Shown: positions 36,578 to 46,411 of the stretch, piece after piece
Numbering within the stretch: the first letter of the stretch is position 1
Layout of the letters: the number at the start of each line of letters is the position of its first letter
Notes under the pieces: generated by a model
What the model was told of the DNA's origin: nothing
Seen by the model: only the letters and a program-made list of their open reading frames with translations
Databases searched by the model: none
Made by a program: the position numbers and the translations under genes
Origin: Methanosphaera sp.
Lineage (GTDB): Archaea > Methanobacteriota > Methanobacteria > Methanobacteriales > Methanobacteriaceae
Direction: 5' to 3'
DNA: 61,624 nucleotides
NCBI GenBank assembly: GCA_017430835.1
Contig: JAFRMD010000093.1
Coordinates: 1-61,624, forward strand

Positions 36578-37992
36578 ATGATGTAGATATTAAAACAAGA
36601 GAATACACTACTGTATCTGAAGTATCTGGACCTTTAATGGTAGTTCAAGATGTTGAAGGTGTAGCATACAACGAAATTGTAGAAATTGAAACTCCTTCAG
36701 GCGAACAAAGAACCGGTCAAGTACTTGAAGTAGAAAATGATATTGCACTTGTTCAAGTATTCGAAGGTACAAGTGACTTAAACACATTATCTACAAAAGT
36801 TCGATTTACTGGTGAAACCGCAAAAATCGGAGTATCATCTGATATGCTCGGAAGGATCTTCAACGGTATAGGTAAACCTATAGATGGTGGACCAGATATT
36901 ATCCCAGATAAAGAGTTAGATGTAAACGGTTCTCCAATGAACCCAGCATCAAGACAATTCCCTGCAGAATTTATTCAAACAGGTATATCCACAATTGATG
37001 GAATGAACACACTTGTATGTGGTCAAAAATTACCTATCTTCTCAGGTTCTGGTTTACCACACAACCAACTTGCAGCACAAATTGCAAGACAAGCAAAAGT
37101 AATTTCAGAAGACAGTGAATTCGCAGTAATTTTCGGTGCTATGGGTATTACTCACGAAGAAGCAAACTTCTTCATGAACGAGTTCGAACAAACTGGAGCA
37201 CTTGAAAGAGTAACAGTATTCATGAACTTAGCAGACGACCCTGCTATTGAAAGAATCATGACCCCTAAAATGGCTTTAACAACAGCAGAATACCTTGCAT
37301 TTGAAAAAGGAATGCACGTATTAGTAATTCTTACCGATATTACTAACTATTGTGAAGCACTTAGGGAAATTTCATCAGCACGTAGTGAAGTACCAGGACG
37401 TAGAGGATACCCTGGTTACATGTACACTGACTTATCACAGATGTACGAACGTGCAGGACGTATAGGTGGAAAAGAAGGTTCAATTACTCAGATGCCTATA
37501 TTAGTTATGCCACAGGATGATATTACTCACCCAATTCCTGACTTAACAGGATATATTACTGAAGGTCAAATAGTATTAGATCGTGAATTAGACAGAAATG
37601 GTATTTACCCACCTGTAAACGTACTTCCTTCATTATCAAGGTTAATGAGTGGGGGTATCGGTGGAGACCGTACTCGTGAAGATCACAGTGGAGTATCTGA
37701 CCAATTATATGCTGCTTACGCAGAAGGTCGTGACTTACGTGACTTAACCGCAGTAGTAGGGGAAGAAGCATTAACTGAAACAGACCTTAAATACTTAAGA
37801 TTTGCTGATGCTTTCGAAGACAGATTTATCAGACAAAGTCTAGATGAAGACAGATCTATTCAAGAAACTCTTGACTTAGGTTGGGACTTATTTACCATCT
37901 TACCTAAAACTGAACTTAAACGTGTAAAAGACGAATTCGTCGAAAAATATTTACCTACTGAACAAGCAACTGAAGAAGCTGCAGAAGAATAA
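36574..37992 (+). CDS. ahaB: A1AO ATP synthase regulatory subunit B
   Basis: 472 residues. Beta-barrel ([20 protein letters not shown]), a nucleotide-binding domain with the degenerate P-loop region [20 protein letters not shown] that marks non-catalytic B subunits, the arginine-containing [20 protein letters not shown], and a helical C-terminal domain ending in a Glu/Ala-rich tail. B subunits complete the hexameric head and supply the interface arginine. The ATG overlaps the end of subunit A (ATGA, 36574-36577). Subunit D follows after 54 bases with its own ribosome binding site. Confidence 0.96.
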   Translation: MNDVDIKTREYTTVSEVSGPLMVVQDVEGVAYNEIVEIETPSGEQRTGQVLEVENDIALVQVFEGTSDLNTLSTKVRFTGETAKIGVSSDMLGRIFNGIGKPIDGGPDIIPDKELDVNGSPMNPASRQFPAEFIQTGISTIDGMNTLVCGQKLPIFSGSGLPHNQLAAQIARQAKVISEDSEFAVIFGAMGITHEEANFFMNEFEQTGALERVTVFMNLADDPAIERIMTPKMALTTAEYLAFEKGMHVLVILTDITNYCEALREISSARSEVPGRRGYPGYMYTDLSQMYERAGRIGGKEGSITQMPILVMPQDDITHPIPDLTGYITEGQIVLDRELDRNGIYPPVNVLPSLSRLMSGGIGGDRTREDHSGVSDQLYAAYAEGRDLRDLTAVVGEEALTETDLKYLRFADAFEDRFIRQSLDEDRSIQETLDLGWDLFTILPKTELKRVKDEFVEKYLPTEQATEEAAEE

Positions 37993-38046
37993 ATTTACTT
38001 TATACTTTAATAGTAGTGTAAATATGTCAGTGAAGGAGGCTAATTA

Positions 38047-38697
38047 ATGGCAGGAGAAAAATTGGATGGAATAAATCCAACTCGTATGGAACTTCTTAAT
38101 TTAAAAGACAGAGCTAAATTGTCTACTAAAGGTCATAGTCTTCTTAAAGAAAAAAGAGATGCTCTTATTAAGGAGTTTTTTGAAATATTGGATAGAGTAA
38201 AAGGTTCTAGAGATGAAGTTGAAAAGAAATTAGCTATTGCATACGCAGAACTAAACAAAGCTCAAATAGACATGGGAGATATGGCAGTTAAACGTGCAGC
38301 TTTATCAGTTAGAGAATCTATCGAATTAGACATAAGTTCTAGAAGTATTATGGGTGTTTCTGTACCTGTTGTAAAAAGTCAAGCTACACATAATGATTTA
38401 ATTAGCAGAGGTTATGGTTTTGCTGGTACTTCAGCAAACTTAGATATTGCTGCTAAAGAATTCGAAGAGTCAATTAAAATAATTATTGAACTTGGAGAAA
38501 TCGAAAAAACAATTATCATGTTAGCTAAAGAAGTTGAAGCAACAAAAAGAAGAGTAAATGCTTTAGAACATGTTATGATTCCTCGTATAAACAATACAAT
38601 TTCATTTATTGAAATGCGTTTAGAGGAAATGGAAAGGGAAAGTTTCGTGCAACTTAAAGTTATTAAACGTAACATGGATGCAAAAGAATCTGAATAA
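38047..38697 (+). CDS. ahaD: A1AO ATP synthase subunit D
   Basis: 216 residues, ATG 38047 after GAAGGAGGCTAATTA. Long antiparallel helices at both ends: [18 protein letters not shown] with [14 protein letters not shown] sequence, and [20 protein letters not shown], the V-ATPase subunit D signature. A short central hairpin lies between. It is the central-stalk axle turning inside the A3B3 head. Last gene of the operon; a strong hairpin with a T7 tail follows at once, overlapping the stop codon. Confidence 0.95.
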   Translation: MAGEKLDGINPTRMELLNLKDRAKLSTKGHSLLKEKRDALIKEFFEILDRVKGSRDEVEKKLAIAYAELNKAQIDMGDMAVKRAALSVRESIELDISSRSIMGVSVPVVKSQATHNDLISRGYGFAGTSANLDIAAKEFEESIKIIIELGEIEKTIIMLAKEVEATKRRVNALEHVMIPRINNTISFIEMRLEEMERESFVQLKVIKRNMDAKESE

Positions 38698-38729
38698 TTT
38701 CATGGATTTTCCATGATTATTCTTTTTTT
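38693..38729 (+). terminator. Hairpin plus T7 terminator of the ATP synthase operon
   Basis: AATAAT-TT-CATGG (38693-38705) pairs with CCATG-ATTATT (38711-38721) around an ATTTT loop, with a TT bulge. T7 follows at 38723-38729. The stem begins inside the ahaD stop codon. This resembles a bacterial intrinsic terminator and is stronger than the plain T-runs used elsewhere in the window. Confidence 0.7.
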
Positions 38730-38848
38730 AACCTTTCCAACTTTATTATTAAATTACTATTTTTTCAAAAATGTTATATTATTGGAATTACTAATTTTAT
38801 TTATTGAATTAATTTTTTTATATTTTCAAAAATTTTTTAGGTTGTATT

Positions 38849-39937
38849 ATTATTACGATTATTTTAGTTGTTGGTTCTAATACTAGGGCAGTTTCAAAAT
38901 CTTTAAAAATGTTGGGGTATACTGTGTATGCTACCAGTTTTTTTGAATTGGAAGATCAAAAAAAATATGTGGATAAACTAATTGTTCCATCAAATAATGA
39001 TACTTTTGATTTAAAAATATTAGAAGATTTATCGTTAAATTATGTAAATGATGTTGATTACATTATTTTTACTAGTGATGTTAACACAGATAGGTATCCT
39101 CATTCAAAAATCATAGGAAATACTAATACAAGACACATCAACAATAAATGGGAAATGTATAAAAAATTACATAAAAACTTCCTAATGCCTGCAACATATA
39201 GAATTAACAGTATTGAAGAAGCAACAGAAATAGTTAATAACCATAAAGATAAAAAATTTGTTATCAAACCTATATATGGTTCAGGCGGAGTTGGAATAAA
39301 TTATTTCAATACTAATATTCAATTGGATGGAGATTTTATTTTACAGGAATATATAGAAGGAAAAAGCGTAAGCAGTTCTTTTTTATCATATAATTCCCAT
39401 GAAATTAGCATGGTCACTACCTCTGATCAGATTATTGGTTCAAAAATGTTGGGTGGTAATGACTTTTTATATTGTGGAAACATTACTCCATTAATCAATT
39501 CTAATCCCAAATTAATTAACATTTCAACAAAAATTTCTAAAATGTTTAAACTTGTTGGTTCTAATGGTGTGGATTTTATTTTACATAAAAATAATGTTTA
39601 TGTATTGGAAGTTAATCCTAGGATTCAGGGCACATTTGAATGTGTGGAAAATAGTTTTAACATTAACTTAGCTAAGGCACATATTGATTCTTGTAATAAT
39701 GAACTGGTTGAAATTCCTAAATTAAAGAATTTTTGTGTAAAATTAGTTCCTTATTCATTGAATGATGCTAAGTATGATTTAAGGGGAATTGATTTCTTAA
39801 ATGATTGTTCTCCATCTGATTACTTGTATAAAAAAGGCACTCCTATTGCTACTATTATCGTATCTGATAGGATTTTAGAGAATGCTATGGGTAAAGCTGA
39901 AATAATAAGAAAAAAAGTGTATGATTCTATAATTTAA
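38849..39937 (+). CDS. ATP-grasp ligase-like protein (COG2232-like), probable AUU start
   Basis: 362 residues if started at ATT 38849 (ATT 38846 and 38852 are alternatives). The first in-frame ATG (38909) lies after VVGSNTRAVSKSLK, the conserved first strand and glycine/serine loop of the pre-ATP-grasp domain, which would be lost. No ATG, GTG or TTG occurs in frame after the stop at 38810-38812. AGGT (38839-38842) gives a weak ribosome site at the right distance. ATP-grasp features: KFVIKPIYGSGGVGINYF, FILQEYIEGKSVS, and the metal-binding VYVLEVNPRIQGTFE. Members form peptide-like or carboligase bonds using ATP. The substrate is unknown, and no cofactor-pathway genes flank it. The end abuts a small convergent gene. 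Confidence 0.8.
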   Translation: MITIILVVGSNTRAVSKSLKMLGYTVYATSFFELEDQKKYVDKLIVPSNNDTFDLKILEDLSLNYVNDVDYIIFTSDVNTDRYPHSKIIGNTNTRHINNKWEMYKKLHKNFLMPATYRINSIEEATEIVNNHKDKKFVIKPIYGSGGVGINYFNTNIQLDGDFILQEYIEGKSVSSSFLSYNSHEISMVTTSDQIIGSKMLGGNDFLYCGNITPLINSNPKLINISTKISKMFKLVGSNGVDFILHKNNVYVLEVNPRIQGTFECVENSFNINLAKAHIDSCNNELVEIPKLKNFCVKLVPYSLNDAKYDLRGIDFLNDCSPSDYLYKKGTPIATIIVSDRILENAMGKAEIIRKKVYDSII

Positions 39938-40093
39938 TTATATTATTTTTAATGTTATTAGTATGTATACCATTACTCCAAATGCTATTAGGAATGTTGA
40001 TACTATCATTATTCTTGTATAAATATAAAATAATTTTACTCTTCTTTCAGGATCTTCATCTAAGTATTCTTTTAATGGATCTTCATAAGGCAT
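39938..40093 (-). CDS. Small single-pass membrane protein (51 residues)
   Basis: The ATG at 40093-40091 is preceded by a strong AAGGAGAT six bases upstream. The product begins MPYEDPLKEYLDEDPERRV, an acidic soluble head of about 20 residues, then a membrane helix (about 28-48, IMIVSTFLIAFGVMVYILI) and a short basic end. The acidic-then-basic arrangement before the helix suggests the head stays in the cytoplasm. It is convergent with the ATP-grasp gene (stops adjacent at 39937/39938) and lies downstream of tRNA-Gln on the same strand. Function is unknown. The good ribosome site and protein-like sequence support a real gene. Confidence 0.7.
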   Translation of the reverse strand: MPYEDPLKEYLDEDPERRVKLFYIYTRIMIVSTFLIAFGVMVYILITLKII

Positions 40094-40177
40094 ATTTTAA
40101 TCTCCTTATATTTCTTAAGTAAATTATTTGTTATAATTATTAAATAAATTTTTTGTAAAACTAGTTAAAAGATTAGT

Positions 40178-40248
40178 AGTCCCAAGCGGAGTCGAACCGC
40201 TGTCCCCGGTTCCAAAGACCAGGAGGATTGCCACTACCCTATGGGACT
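40178..40248 (-). tRNA. tRNA-Gln (anticodon TTG)
   Basis: 71 bases, minus strand. Acceptor AGTCCCA pairs with TGGGACT; the D arm is GGGTAGTGGCAATCC; the anticodon stem is CTGGT/ACCGG with loop CTTTGGA, giving TTG at 34-36; the T arm is AGCGGTTCGACTCCGCT. The AGTCCC start and GGGTAGTGG D arm are typical of archaeal tRNA-Gln. CCA is not encoded. Confidence 0.93.
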
Positions 40249-40285
40249 ATTTAGTACATGTAGTACAATATAAAATATCTCCGAA

Positions 40286-40300
40286 CTTATTTATATACTT
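40286..40300 (-). promoter_or_regulatory. TATA box of tRNA-Gln
   Basis: Read on the minus strand, AAGTATATAAATAAG lies about 40 bases before the tRNA 5' end, consistent with an archaeal TATA box and a short leader. Confidence 0.5.
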
Positions 40301-40576
40301 TTTGGTTTCAATTTTTTTCCCAGCAATATAATAATTTTCAATATTTTTAAACTTTTTTTAACTATTAATGTCCCCTATATATAAATCTTTTTACTATATC
40401 TTTAAATACTTATAAAAAGATAAGTTATTCTTAAGAATTGTATAGATTCTTAATTTTCATAGCTTATTAATTTTGAAAAAAATTGATCACTAAAAACAAA
40501 CCATAAAAAAATTAATACAATATATTTAATCCGATTCATACAGAATCTTTTTTTTGGTTGTATAGGAGGCGATAAG
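40301..40576. other. AT-rich spacer and promoter of the transglutaminase gene
   Basis: No gene seen. Two TATA-like stretches (CTATATATAAATC near 40374 and TTTAAATACTTATAAAAAG at 40401-40419) could drive the transglutaminase gene, implying a leader over 100 bases long. A perfect 12-base palindrome, ATTCTTAAGAAT (40427-40438), lies just downstream and may be an operator. The ribosome site GGAGGCGAT is at 40565-40573. Confidence 0.4.
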
Positions 40577-42676
40577 ATTAAGAGAAGTTTGATTTTGGTT
40601 CTCTTTGTTTCAATCTTACTCAGTATTTCCGCAATATCTGCAACAGATAGCAATGAAAATACTACAACAAATGATTTAACATCAGATGTTGTTACAAATA
40701 CACAAACAGAGAGTAATACCAATATAGAATCAAATTCTATAAAAAATACGGTAAGCAATGAATATGAAGCTATAACAAATGATATTTCATCCGATGAGAA
40801 AACAATATCAAAACAATCAACAAACAATTCTAACACAAAGACAGCAGCAAACAAAGAAAAAGTTATCATAACATCTCAACCAATAACATCATATGCAAAT
40901 CAATTAATCACAATAAAAGCAAGTGTTACTTATCAAAATGGTGAAATCTTAAAAGATGCAAAAACTGCTATTAAAATTAATGGAAATACTATAGGTCATC
41001 CAAGAGTTACTAATGGAATCATATCCTTTAATTATATGCTACCAAAATGGCATGCAAAAGAATATGATATATCAATAACAGTAGGTGAAACTTCAGAAAC
41101 AGCAACTACAAAAGCAACTTCGTCTTTATTAATTAAGAGACATAATGTAATTGTTACATTAGAAGATTCTGAAGTCTTATCTGCAGCAAAAACAACATTA
41201 AAAGCTAATGTTAATTATGAAGATGGAACACCAGTAAATAGTACAAAAGCAGTTTTCAAAATAAACGGAAAAACTATTGGTTCTACAATAGTACAAAATG
41301 GGGTAGCATCAGTAACTTGTGTTGTCCCTGCTAAGGCAAAAACTTATCCATTAATATTAAAAATAGGAGAAACCACAGTTTCATCTTATAAAGAAACTTC
41401 GGCTAAATTAGTAGTTAAGAAAAGAACACCTAAAATAGATGTTGATTCATTAATTTTTGTTAAAAAAGGTTATACCGTAACATTAAAAGCAAAATTAACA
41501 GATGTTGGTTACACTGATGCTACAGGTAAACTTGGTTTCAAAATAAATGGAAAAACAGTTGCAACAGTAAAAATGGTTGACAGTACCGCTGAATACAAGT
41601 ATGATTCAAGCAAATTAGATGAAGAGCATTACGTTGTAACTGTAGTATATGGTGGTTCTGGTGCATTAAATGAAGTAAGAAAAAATACAACATTAAGGGT
41701 TCAATCAGATTTAGTTTCAACTTATACTTATGCTCAATTACTTGAAAAAGGAGTATCAGTTAGAGATTTTATTAAAAACAATAATAGATTACCTAACTAT
41801 GCAGCTATGGGTGGTAACGAAGTATCAATGGCAGATCTATTATACATGTATACACAAATGTTAACATATAATGATTCTTTCCATAATGGAGGATTTTCAA
41901 CACCTTCATCATCAACCGGCACATCCCAGTATAATATTAACTTCTACACTAAAGATTATATGGCTTTGGCTAAGACTATAGTTGACTCTTATATAGAAAA
42001 TGGACGTGCTCCAAAAACTATGAAAAGTAATTCAGGTTTAACCTTAAGCTTTACTGATGCTGTTTATGCTTACTCAAGAGTAATTGGTTATTTAGCTGAA
42101 CACAATCGGTTGCCAAATTATGTTGGAATAGATAAGATTTCTACTTCATCTTCAAGTTCATCATCATCTTCATCTAGTTCATCCTCTTCAAGCAGTGGAT
42201 CAGCAACGGATAATGATGTACCTTCCGGATTTGAACAATACCTGGGCAGTGCTAAGAACGCTTATGTAAACAGTACAACTATGTATAATGCTGTTAAAAA
42301 AGCAATTAGTGGTGCTACTTCTTTATATGCTCAAGCAAAAGCTATATTTGATTATGTAAATGCTGTAACTGATTATCAGTTTTACATGAATACTAGATAT
42401 GGAGCATTAGGAACTTTAAGTAGAGGTTATGGTAACTGTGTAGATCAATCACACGTATTGATTGGTATGTTCCGTACAGCACGATTACCTGCAAGGTATT
42501 GTCATGCAACATGTTACTTCACAAGTGGTCTTGTAGTAGGTCACGTATGGACAGAAGTTTATGTAAATGGTCAATGGTATAAATGTGATACTACTTCAAG
42601 CAGAAATACATTTGGAGTAATAAATAACTGGTACAAATCATCTACAGTTAAAAGATACACAAGTATATCATTCTAA
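40577..42676 (+). CDS. Secreted pseudomurein-binding transglutaminase-like cysteine peptidase, probable AUU start
   Basis: 699 residues from ATT 40577, placed three bases after GGAGGCGAT, the spacing used by many neighbours here. This start supplies the basic residues of the signal peptide (KRSLILVLFVSILLSISA); the next candidate, TTG 40589, would be 15 bases from the site and lacks them. Three Ig-like repeats (about 95-380) are followed by two pseudomurein-binding repeats (YTYAQLLEKGVSVRDFIKNN...LPNY; second ending HNRLPNYVGI), a Ser-rich linker (about 520-540), and a transglutaminase fold with C621 (YGNCVDQSH), H656 (GHVWTEV) and D671 (KCDTTS). The combination resembles pseudomurein endoisopeptidases (family C71), so wall remodelling is likely. 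A T8/T10 terminator follows at 42692-42710. Confidence 0.85.
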   Translation: MKRSLILVLFVSILLSISAISATDSNENTTTNDLTSDVVTNTQTESNTNIESNSIKNTVSNEYEAITNDISSDEKTISKQSTNNSNTKTAANKEKVIITSQPITSYANQLITIKASVTYQNGEILKDAKTAIKINGNTIGHPRVTNGIISFNYMLPKWHAKEYDISITVGETSETATTKATSSLLIKRHNVIVTLEDSEVLSAAKTTLKANVNYEDGTPVNSTKAVFKINGKTIGSTIVQNGVASVTCVVPAKAKTYPLILKIGETTVSSYKETSAKLVVKKRTPKIDVDSLIFVKKGYTVTLKAKLTDVGYTDATGKLGFKINGKTVATVKMVDSTAEYKYDSSKLDEEHYVVTVVYGGSGALNEVRKNTTLRVQSDLVSTYTYAQLLEKGVSVRDFIKNNNRLPNYAAMGGNEVSMADLLYMYTQMLTYNDSFHNGGFSTPSSSTGTSQYNINFYTKDYMALAKTIVDSYIENGRAPKTMKSNSGLTLSFTDAVYAYSRVIGYLAEHNRLPNYVGIDKISTSSSSSSSSSSSSSSSSSGSATDNDVPSGFEQYLGSAKNAYVNSTTMYNAVKKAISGATSLYAQAKAIFDYVNAVTDYQFYMNTRYGALGTLSRGYGNCVDQSHVLIGMFRTARLPARYCHATCYFTSGLVVGHVWTEVYVNGQWYKCDTTSSRNTFGVINNWYKSSTVKRYTSISF

Positions 42677-42691
42677 TATAGACTTATATTC

Positions 42692-42710
42692 TTTTTTTTC
42701 TTTTTTTTTT
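42692..42710 (+). terminator. Oligo-T terminator
   Basis: T8 (42692-42699), a single C, and T10 (42701-42710) follow the transglutaminase stop by 15 bases. Confidence 0.6.
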
Positions 42711-42865
42711 CATATTATTTTATTATTTTTCAATTTAACTTATATTATAAAAATTATTTATACAATCTATTTTTTCAAAAAGTATAGAAGTTACTTTTAA
42801 CATAACTAATAATAATATAAAATATTTTAAATAACATTAATTTTAGAATGTTAGAGGGGATAATA

Positions 42866-43831
42866 ATGAAATTTAGTTTAGAACTTCTGCCAAATGAACC
42901 GATTAAAGACATATTAGAAGTTATAAAACTTGCAGAAAATATTGGATTTGAAAATATCTGGATAACTGATCATTATAACAATAGAGATGTTTTTGAAGTT
43001 TTAGCATTAGCTGCTCATGAAACAAGCACTATTCATATGGGGTCTGGAGTTTCAAATCCTTTTGTAAGAAATCCAGTTACAATAGCATCTGCTACAGCAA
43101 CTTTAAATGAAATATCTGATGGACGAGCTATTGTAGGTGTAGGTCCTGGAGATAAAGCTACTATGGAAACATTAAATTTATCCTGGTCAAAACCTGTTAA
43201 AACAGTTAAAAATGCTATTAATGATATAAGAGTATTGTTAAATGGTGAAAAATTAGAACAAGGTGCACATCTTAATGGAATAAAAAAAATAGAAAGTAAC
43301 ATTCCAATATATATGGCAGCTCAAGGTCCAATGATGCTTAAAGCATCAGGTGAAGTTGCTGATGGATGTTTAATTAATGCTTCCAATTCTAAAGATTTTG
43401 AAATAGCAGTTCCATTAATAAAAGAAGGAATTCAAAAAGGAGGTAATAAGGCCGATTATAATTTTGCAGCATATACTGCATGCAGTATTGATGAGAATGT
43501 GGATATTGCATATAATCAGGCAAAAACAGTTGTTGCATTCATTCTTGCAGGTGCACCGGATGTGGTATTGGAACGTCATAATATTTCTGTAGATGTTGCA
43601 ATTAAAATTAGAAACGCATTGGCAGTGTATGATTTTAAAACAGCAAGTAGTCTTGTTGATGAAAACATGATTGATGCATTTTCAGTTTGTGGAACTCCGG
43701 AGGATATATCTGCTAAAATTGAAGAATTTACAAAGTTGGGTATTAATGAATTTGTTATTGGTTCACCTATAGGAAAAGATAGGGAGAATGCTTTAAAATT
43801 AGTGGAAGATATTATTAACTCATTTAATTAA
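42866..43831 (+). CDS. mer: 5,10-methylenetetrahydromethanopterin reductase (F420-dependent)
   Basis: 321 residues from ATG 42866, which follows GAGGGGATAATA; an upstream in-frame ATG (42848) precedes the ribosome site and is rejected. The protein is a luciferase-like TIM barrel. Family segments include MKFSLELLPNEPI, WITDHYNNRDVFE, GVGPGDKATMETL, AAQGPMMLKASGEVADG and AFSVCGTPEDI, matching methanobacterial Mer throughout. It reduces methylene-H4MPT to methyl-H4MPT with F420H2, or runs the reverse in methylotrophic growth. Residue and length agreement is strong. A radical SAM gene starts ten bases downstream. Confidence 0.93.
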   Translation: MKFSLELLPNEPIKDILEVIKLAENIGFENIWITDHYNNRDVFEVLALAAHETSTIHMGSGVSNPFVRNPVTIASATATLNEISDGRAIVGVGPGDKATMETLNLSWSKPVKTVKNAINDIRVLLNGEKLEQGAHLNGIKKIESNIPIYMAAQGPMMLKASGEVADGCLINASNSKDFEIAVPLIKEGIQKGGNKADYNFAAYTACSIDENVDIAYNQAKTVVAFILAGAPDVVLERHNISVDVAIKIRNALAVYDFKTASSLVDENMIDAFSVCGTPEDISAKIEEFTKLGINEFVIGSPIGKDRENALKLVEDIINSFN

Positions 43832-43841
43832 GGTTTTATCT

Positions 43842-44948
43842 ATGAAAGTTCAGGAAATAAATAGGCAAATAAGGGAAAATTCTATTGCAAATATAATTAA
43901 AAAACGTGACAGAAAGAAGAATAAGAAAGCATTACAGGCATATGCTGCTAGCTGGTCTAATGAGGACAGGTTATATGACTGTGTAGGTCATACAATTTTT
44001 ATTGTTTTACCAACAAGTGGATGTGAATGGGCTACTAAAAGTGGTGGATGTACTATGTGTAGTTATATTTCTGATTCACCATTGATGGATATTTCTAGTG
44101 ATGATCTTGTAACGATATTTGATAATGAATGGAATAAGCAGCTAGAAAAGGTTGATATTTCTACTAAAGATAATGTTGCTATAAAATTATTTGTTTCTGG
44201 TAGTTTTTTAAATGTAAATGAAATACCTGAAAAAGTTCAGGAATATATCTTCAATAAATTCAGCAAATACGACCAAATTAAAGAGGTAATTGTTGAATCC
44301 AAACCAGAATACATAGACGAAGTTTCATTAAAAAGACTTGCAAGCATAATCCCTGATAAAATTTTTGAGATTGGTATAGGTCTTGAGACTTCTAATGAGG
44401 ATACTCGATTAAATAAGATTAATAAAGGAATAACAAACAAATCCTTCGAAAAAGCAGTATCAACGATAAACTCAATAACAGAATATGATATAAGAGCAAA
44501 AGCATATTTACTAGTTAAACCAATACTGATCTCTGAAAAACAAGCCATAGAAGAATCCATAGAATCAGCAAAATATGCAAAAGATGTAGGAGTACGAAGA
44601 TTAGCATATTGTCCTGCCACAGTCCATGGAGGAACAATGATGGATTCCCTATGGAAAAAAGGTTCATATAATCCGCCATGGATATGGAGTACAGTGGAAA
44701 TAATAAAAGAAGTACGAAAAAACGTGGACATACCAATGATTATGGATACAGCAGGTTTTGGTACAAGACGAGGACCATTTAACTGTAAAAAATGTAACGC
44801 TAAACTCAAAAGTTTAATAATAAAATCAAATCTAGAACAAGAAATATCTGAAGAACTAGAAAACTTTTCTTGTGAATGTAAAGAAAAATGGGCAGCTGAC
44901 CTTGAATTTTCAGATATATTAAATACTACAACAAACCCAAAAAATTAG
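43842..44948 (+). CDS. Archaeosine synthase radical SAM subunit (RaSEA)
   Basis: 368 residues. An N-terminal basic region is followed by a radical SAM cluster motif of unusual spacing, C-EWATKSGG-CTMC (PTSGCEWATKSGGCTMC). This, with VIVESKPEYIDE, IGIGLETSNEDTR and GFGTRRGPF, marks the RaSEA family (TIGR01210). RaSEA acts with ArcS to convert the lysine adduct of preQ0 at G15 of tRNA into archaeosine. Two further Cys pairs near the C-terminus (CKKC, then CECKEKW) may bind zinc. It begins ten bases after mer; the link is probably only transcriptional. Confidence 0.85.
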   Translation: MKVQEINRQIRENSIANIIKKRDRKKNKKALQAYAASWSNEDRLYDCVGHTIFIVLPTSGCEWATKSGGCTMCSYISDSPLMDISSDDLVTIFDNEWNKQLEKVDISTKDNVAIKLFVSGSFLNVNEIPEKVQEYIFNKFSKYDQIKEVIVESKPEYIDEVSLKRLASIIPDKIFEIGIGLETSNEDTRLNKINKGITNKSFEKAVSTINSITEYDIRAKAYLLVKPILISEKQAIEESIESAKYAKDVGVRRLAYCPATVHGGTMMDSLWKKGSYNPPWIWSTVEIIKEVRKNVDIPMIMDTAGFGTRRGPFNCKKCNAKLKSLIIKSNLEQEISEELENFSCECKEKWAADLEFSDILNTTTNPKN

Positions 44949-44981
44949 TAAAAAAAAATAATATAATATTAGGAAAATAAT

Positions 44982-46280
44982 TTAACCTAATATTTCCTTA
45001 ATATCCTCTTCAGGTGTATTAATTAATTTTAAATCAAAGTTATCAACAAGTACAGTTAATATGGTTTCATCAATCCATGCTGGAAGAACAGGACCAATAT
45101 GGATGTTGGTAAGACCTAATGATAATAAACTCCATAGAATTGAAACTGCTTTTTGTTCCATCCAACTTAATACGAAAGTAACAGGTAAATCATTTAATTC
45201 CATATCAAATACTTCTGTAAGTGCAGTTAATATTTCTGCTCCAACAATTGCATCATTACATTGACCAAGGTCAATTAATCTTGGAATTCCATCAATGTCA
45301 CCTAAATCTAAATCATTGAATCTGTATTTTCCACAACCTACACATAATATAACAGTATCTTCTGGTAATTGTTTAGCAAATTCTGTGTAATATTCCATTT
45401 CTTTATTAAATGGAGTGTCACATCCACCCATCACAAAGAACTGTTTAATTTTTCCGCTAAGTACGGCTTCTTTAATAGTATCAGCTAATGATAGTACTGT
45501 TGTTTTTCCAAATCCTGTGGTATATGATGTTTTTTCTTCTTCTTCAAGTTCAGGTAATTCTAATGCTTGTTTAATTATGTCACTGAAATCATAGTTATCA
45601 ATATGTGGAGTGTTAGGTAGTTGTGCTATTCCTGAAGTGTAAATTCTATCTGCATATGAATCCAGAGGTATTAATCCACAGTTTGTTGTTACAAGAATTG
45701 GTATGTTATATTTTGCAAATACTTCTTTTTGATCAATCCATGCTCCACCTAATTGACCTTTCAAGTGTTCATATTTTTTAAGTTCTGGATAACCATGAGC
45801 TATTAGCATTTCACTGTGAGTGTATATGTTAATTCCTTTTCCTTCGGTCTGTTTAAGTAATTCTTCTAATACTTTTAAGTCATGTCCGGTTACTAAAATT
45901 CCATGTCCTTTGCTTGCACCTTTTGGTACTTCTACAGGTACTGGTTCTCCATAGTTATCGATATGTGCTTTTTTAAGTCCTGCCATTGCTTTAATGTTTA
46001 TTTGTCCTGCTTCTACGGCCATGTCTATGAAGCTTTGTATATCAAAATTCACATTGGTTAATGTGGAGTATAATCCTTTTTCTATGAAAGCATTTATTTC
46101 TTCATCTGTTTCTCCAAATTCTCTCATCTGGTATGCGTATGCGGATATTCCTTTTAATGTGAATATTAAGTTATCCTGTAGTCTTGCTAGTGTTTCATTT
46201 TTTCCACATACACCGGCTACTGTACATCCTTCCGCGTTTACTGTTTGTGAGCATTGATAACAAAACATTTTATCATTCAT
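44982..46280 (-). CDS. hcp: Hybrid cluster protein (hydroxylamine reductase type, short class)
   Basis: 432 residues. The N-terminal cluster motif is C7-x2-C10-x8-C19-x5-C25 ([20 protein letters not shown]). The hybrid cluster ligands follow in [38 protein letters not shown] and the C-terminal [14 protein letters not shown]. The protein is about 110 residues shorter than class I Hcp: the region after the first domain is reduced, as in the archaeal short class (class III). Hcp enzymes reduce nitric oxide or hydroxylamine and protect anaerobes from nitrosative stress. A TrmB-like regulator is divergently transcribed 131 bases away and may control it. Confidence 0.9.
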   Translation of the reverse strand: MNDKMFCYQCSQTVNAEGCTVAGVCGKNETLARLQDNLIFTLKGISAYAYQMREFGETDEEINAFIEKGLYSTLTNVNFDIQSFIDMAVEAGQINIKAMAGLKKAHIDNYGEPVPVEVPKGASKGHGILVTGHDLKVLEELLKQTEGKGINIYTHSEMLIAHGYPELKKYEHLKGQLGGAWIDQKEVFAKYNIPILVTTNCGLIPLDSYADRIYTSGIAQLPNTPHIDNYDFSDIIKQALELPELEEEEKTSYTTGFGKTTVLSLADTIKEAVLSGKIKQFFVMGGCDTPFNKEMEYYTEFAKQLPEDTVILCVGCGKYRFNDLDLGDIDGIPRLIDLGQCNDAIVGAEILTALTEVFDMELNDLPVTFVLSWMEQKAVSILWSLLSLGLTNIHIGPVLPAWIDETILTVLVDNFDLKLINTPEEDIKEILG

Positions 46281-46411
46281 AATTTATCACCTATTGTTTT
46301 ATGTTAATACTTATAAACTATTTTTTTATATAATAATTTGTCACTAAGAAAGTTAAAATGAAAAAATATATTTATAGTCCACAATAGAAAAAATATACAA
46401 GAGTGATTAGA

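Noticed and set aside
38909..38911. ATG 38909 as the start of the ATP-grasp gene
   Set aside because: It would remove the conserved VVGSNTRAVSKSLK strand and loop and has no ribosome site; an upstream ATT start fits better.
42145..42200. TCA/TCT/AGT-rich low-complexity run suspected as a simple-repeat artefact
   Set aside because: It stays in frame and codes for a poly-Ser linker between wall-binding repeats and the catalytic domain, a common place for such linkers.
42848..42865. Upstream ATG start for mer
   Set aside because: The ribosome site GAGGGGAT lies after this ATG; homologous Mer proteins begin at MKFS-type sequence, matching ATG 42866.
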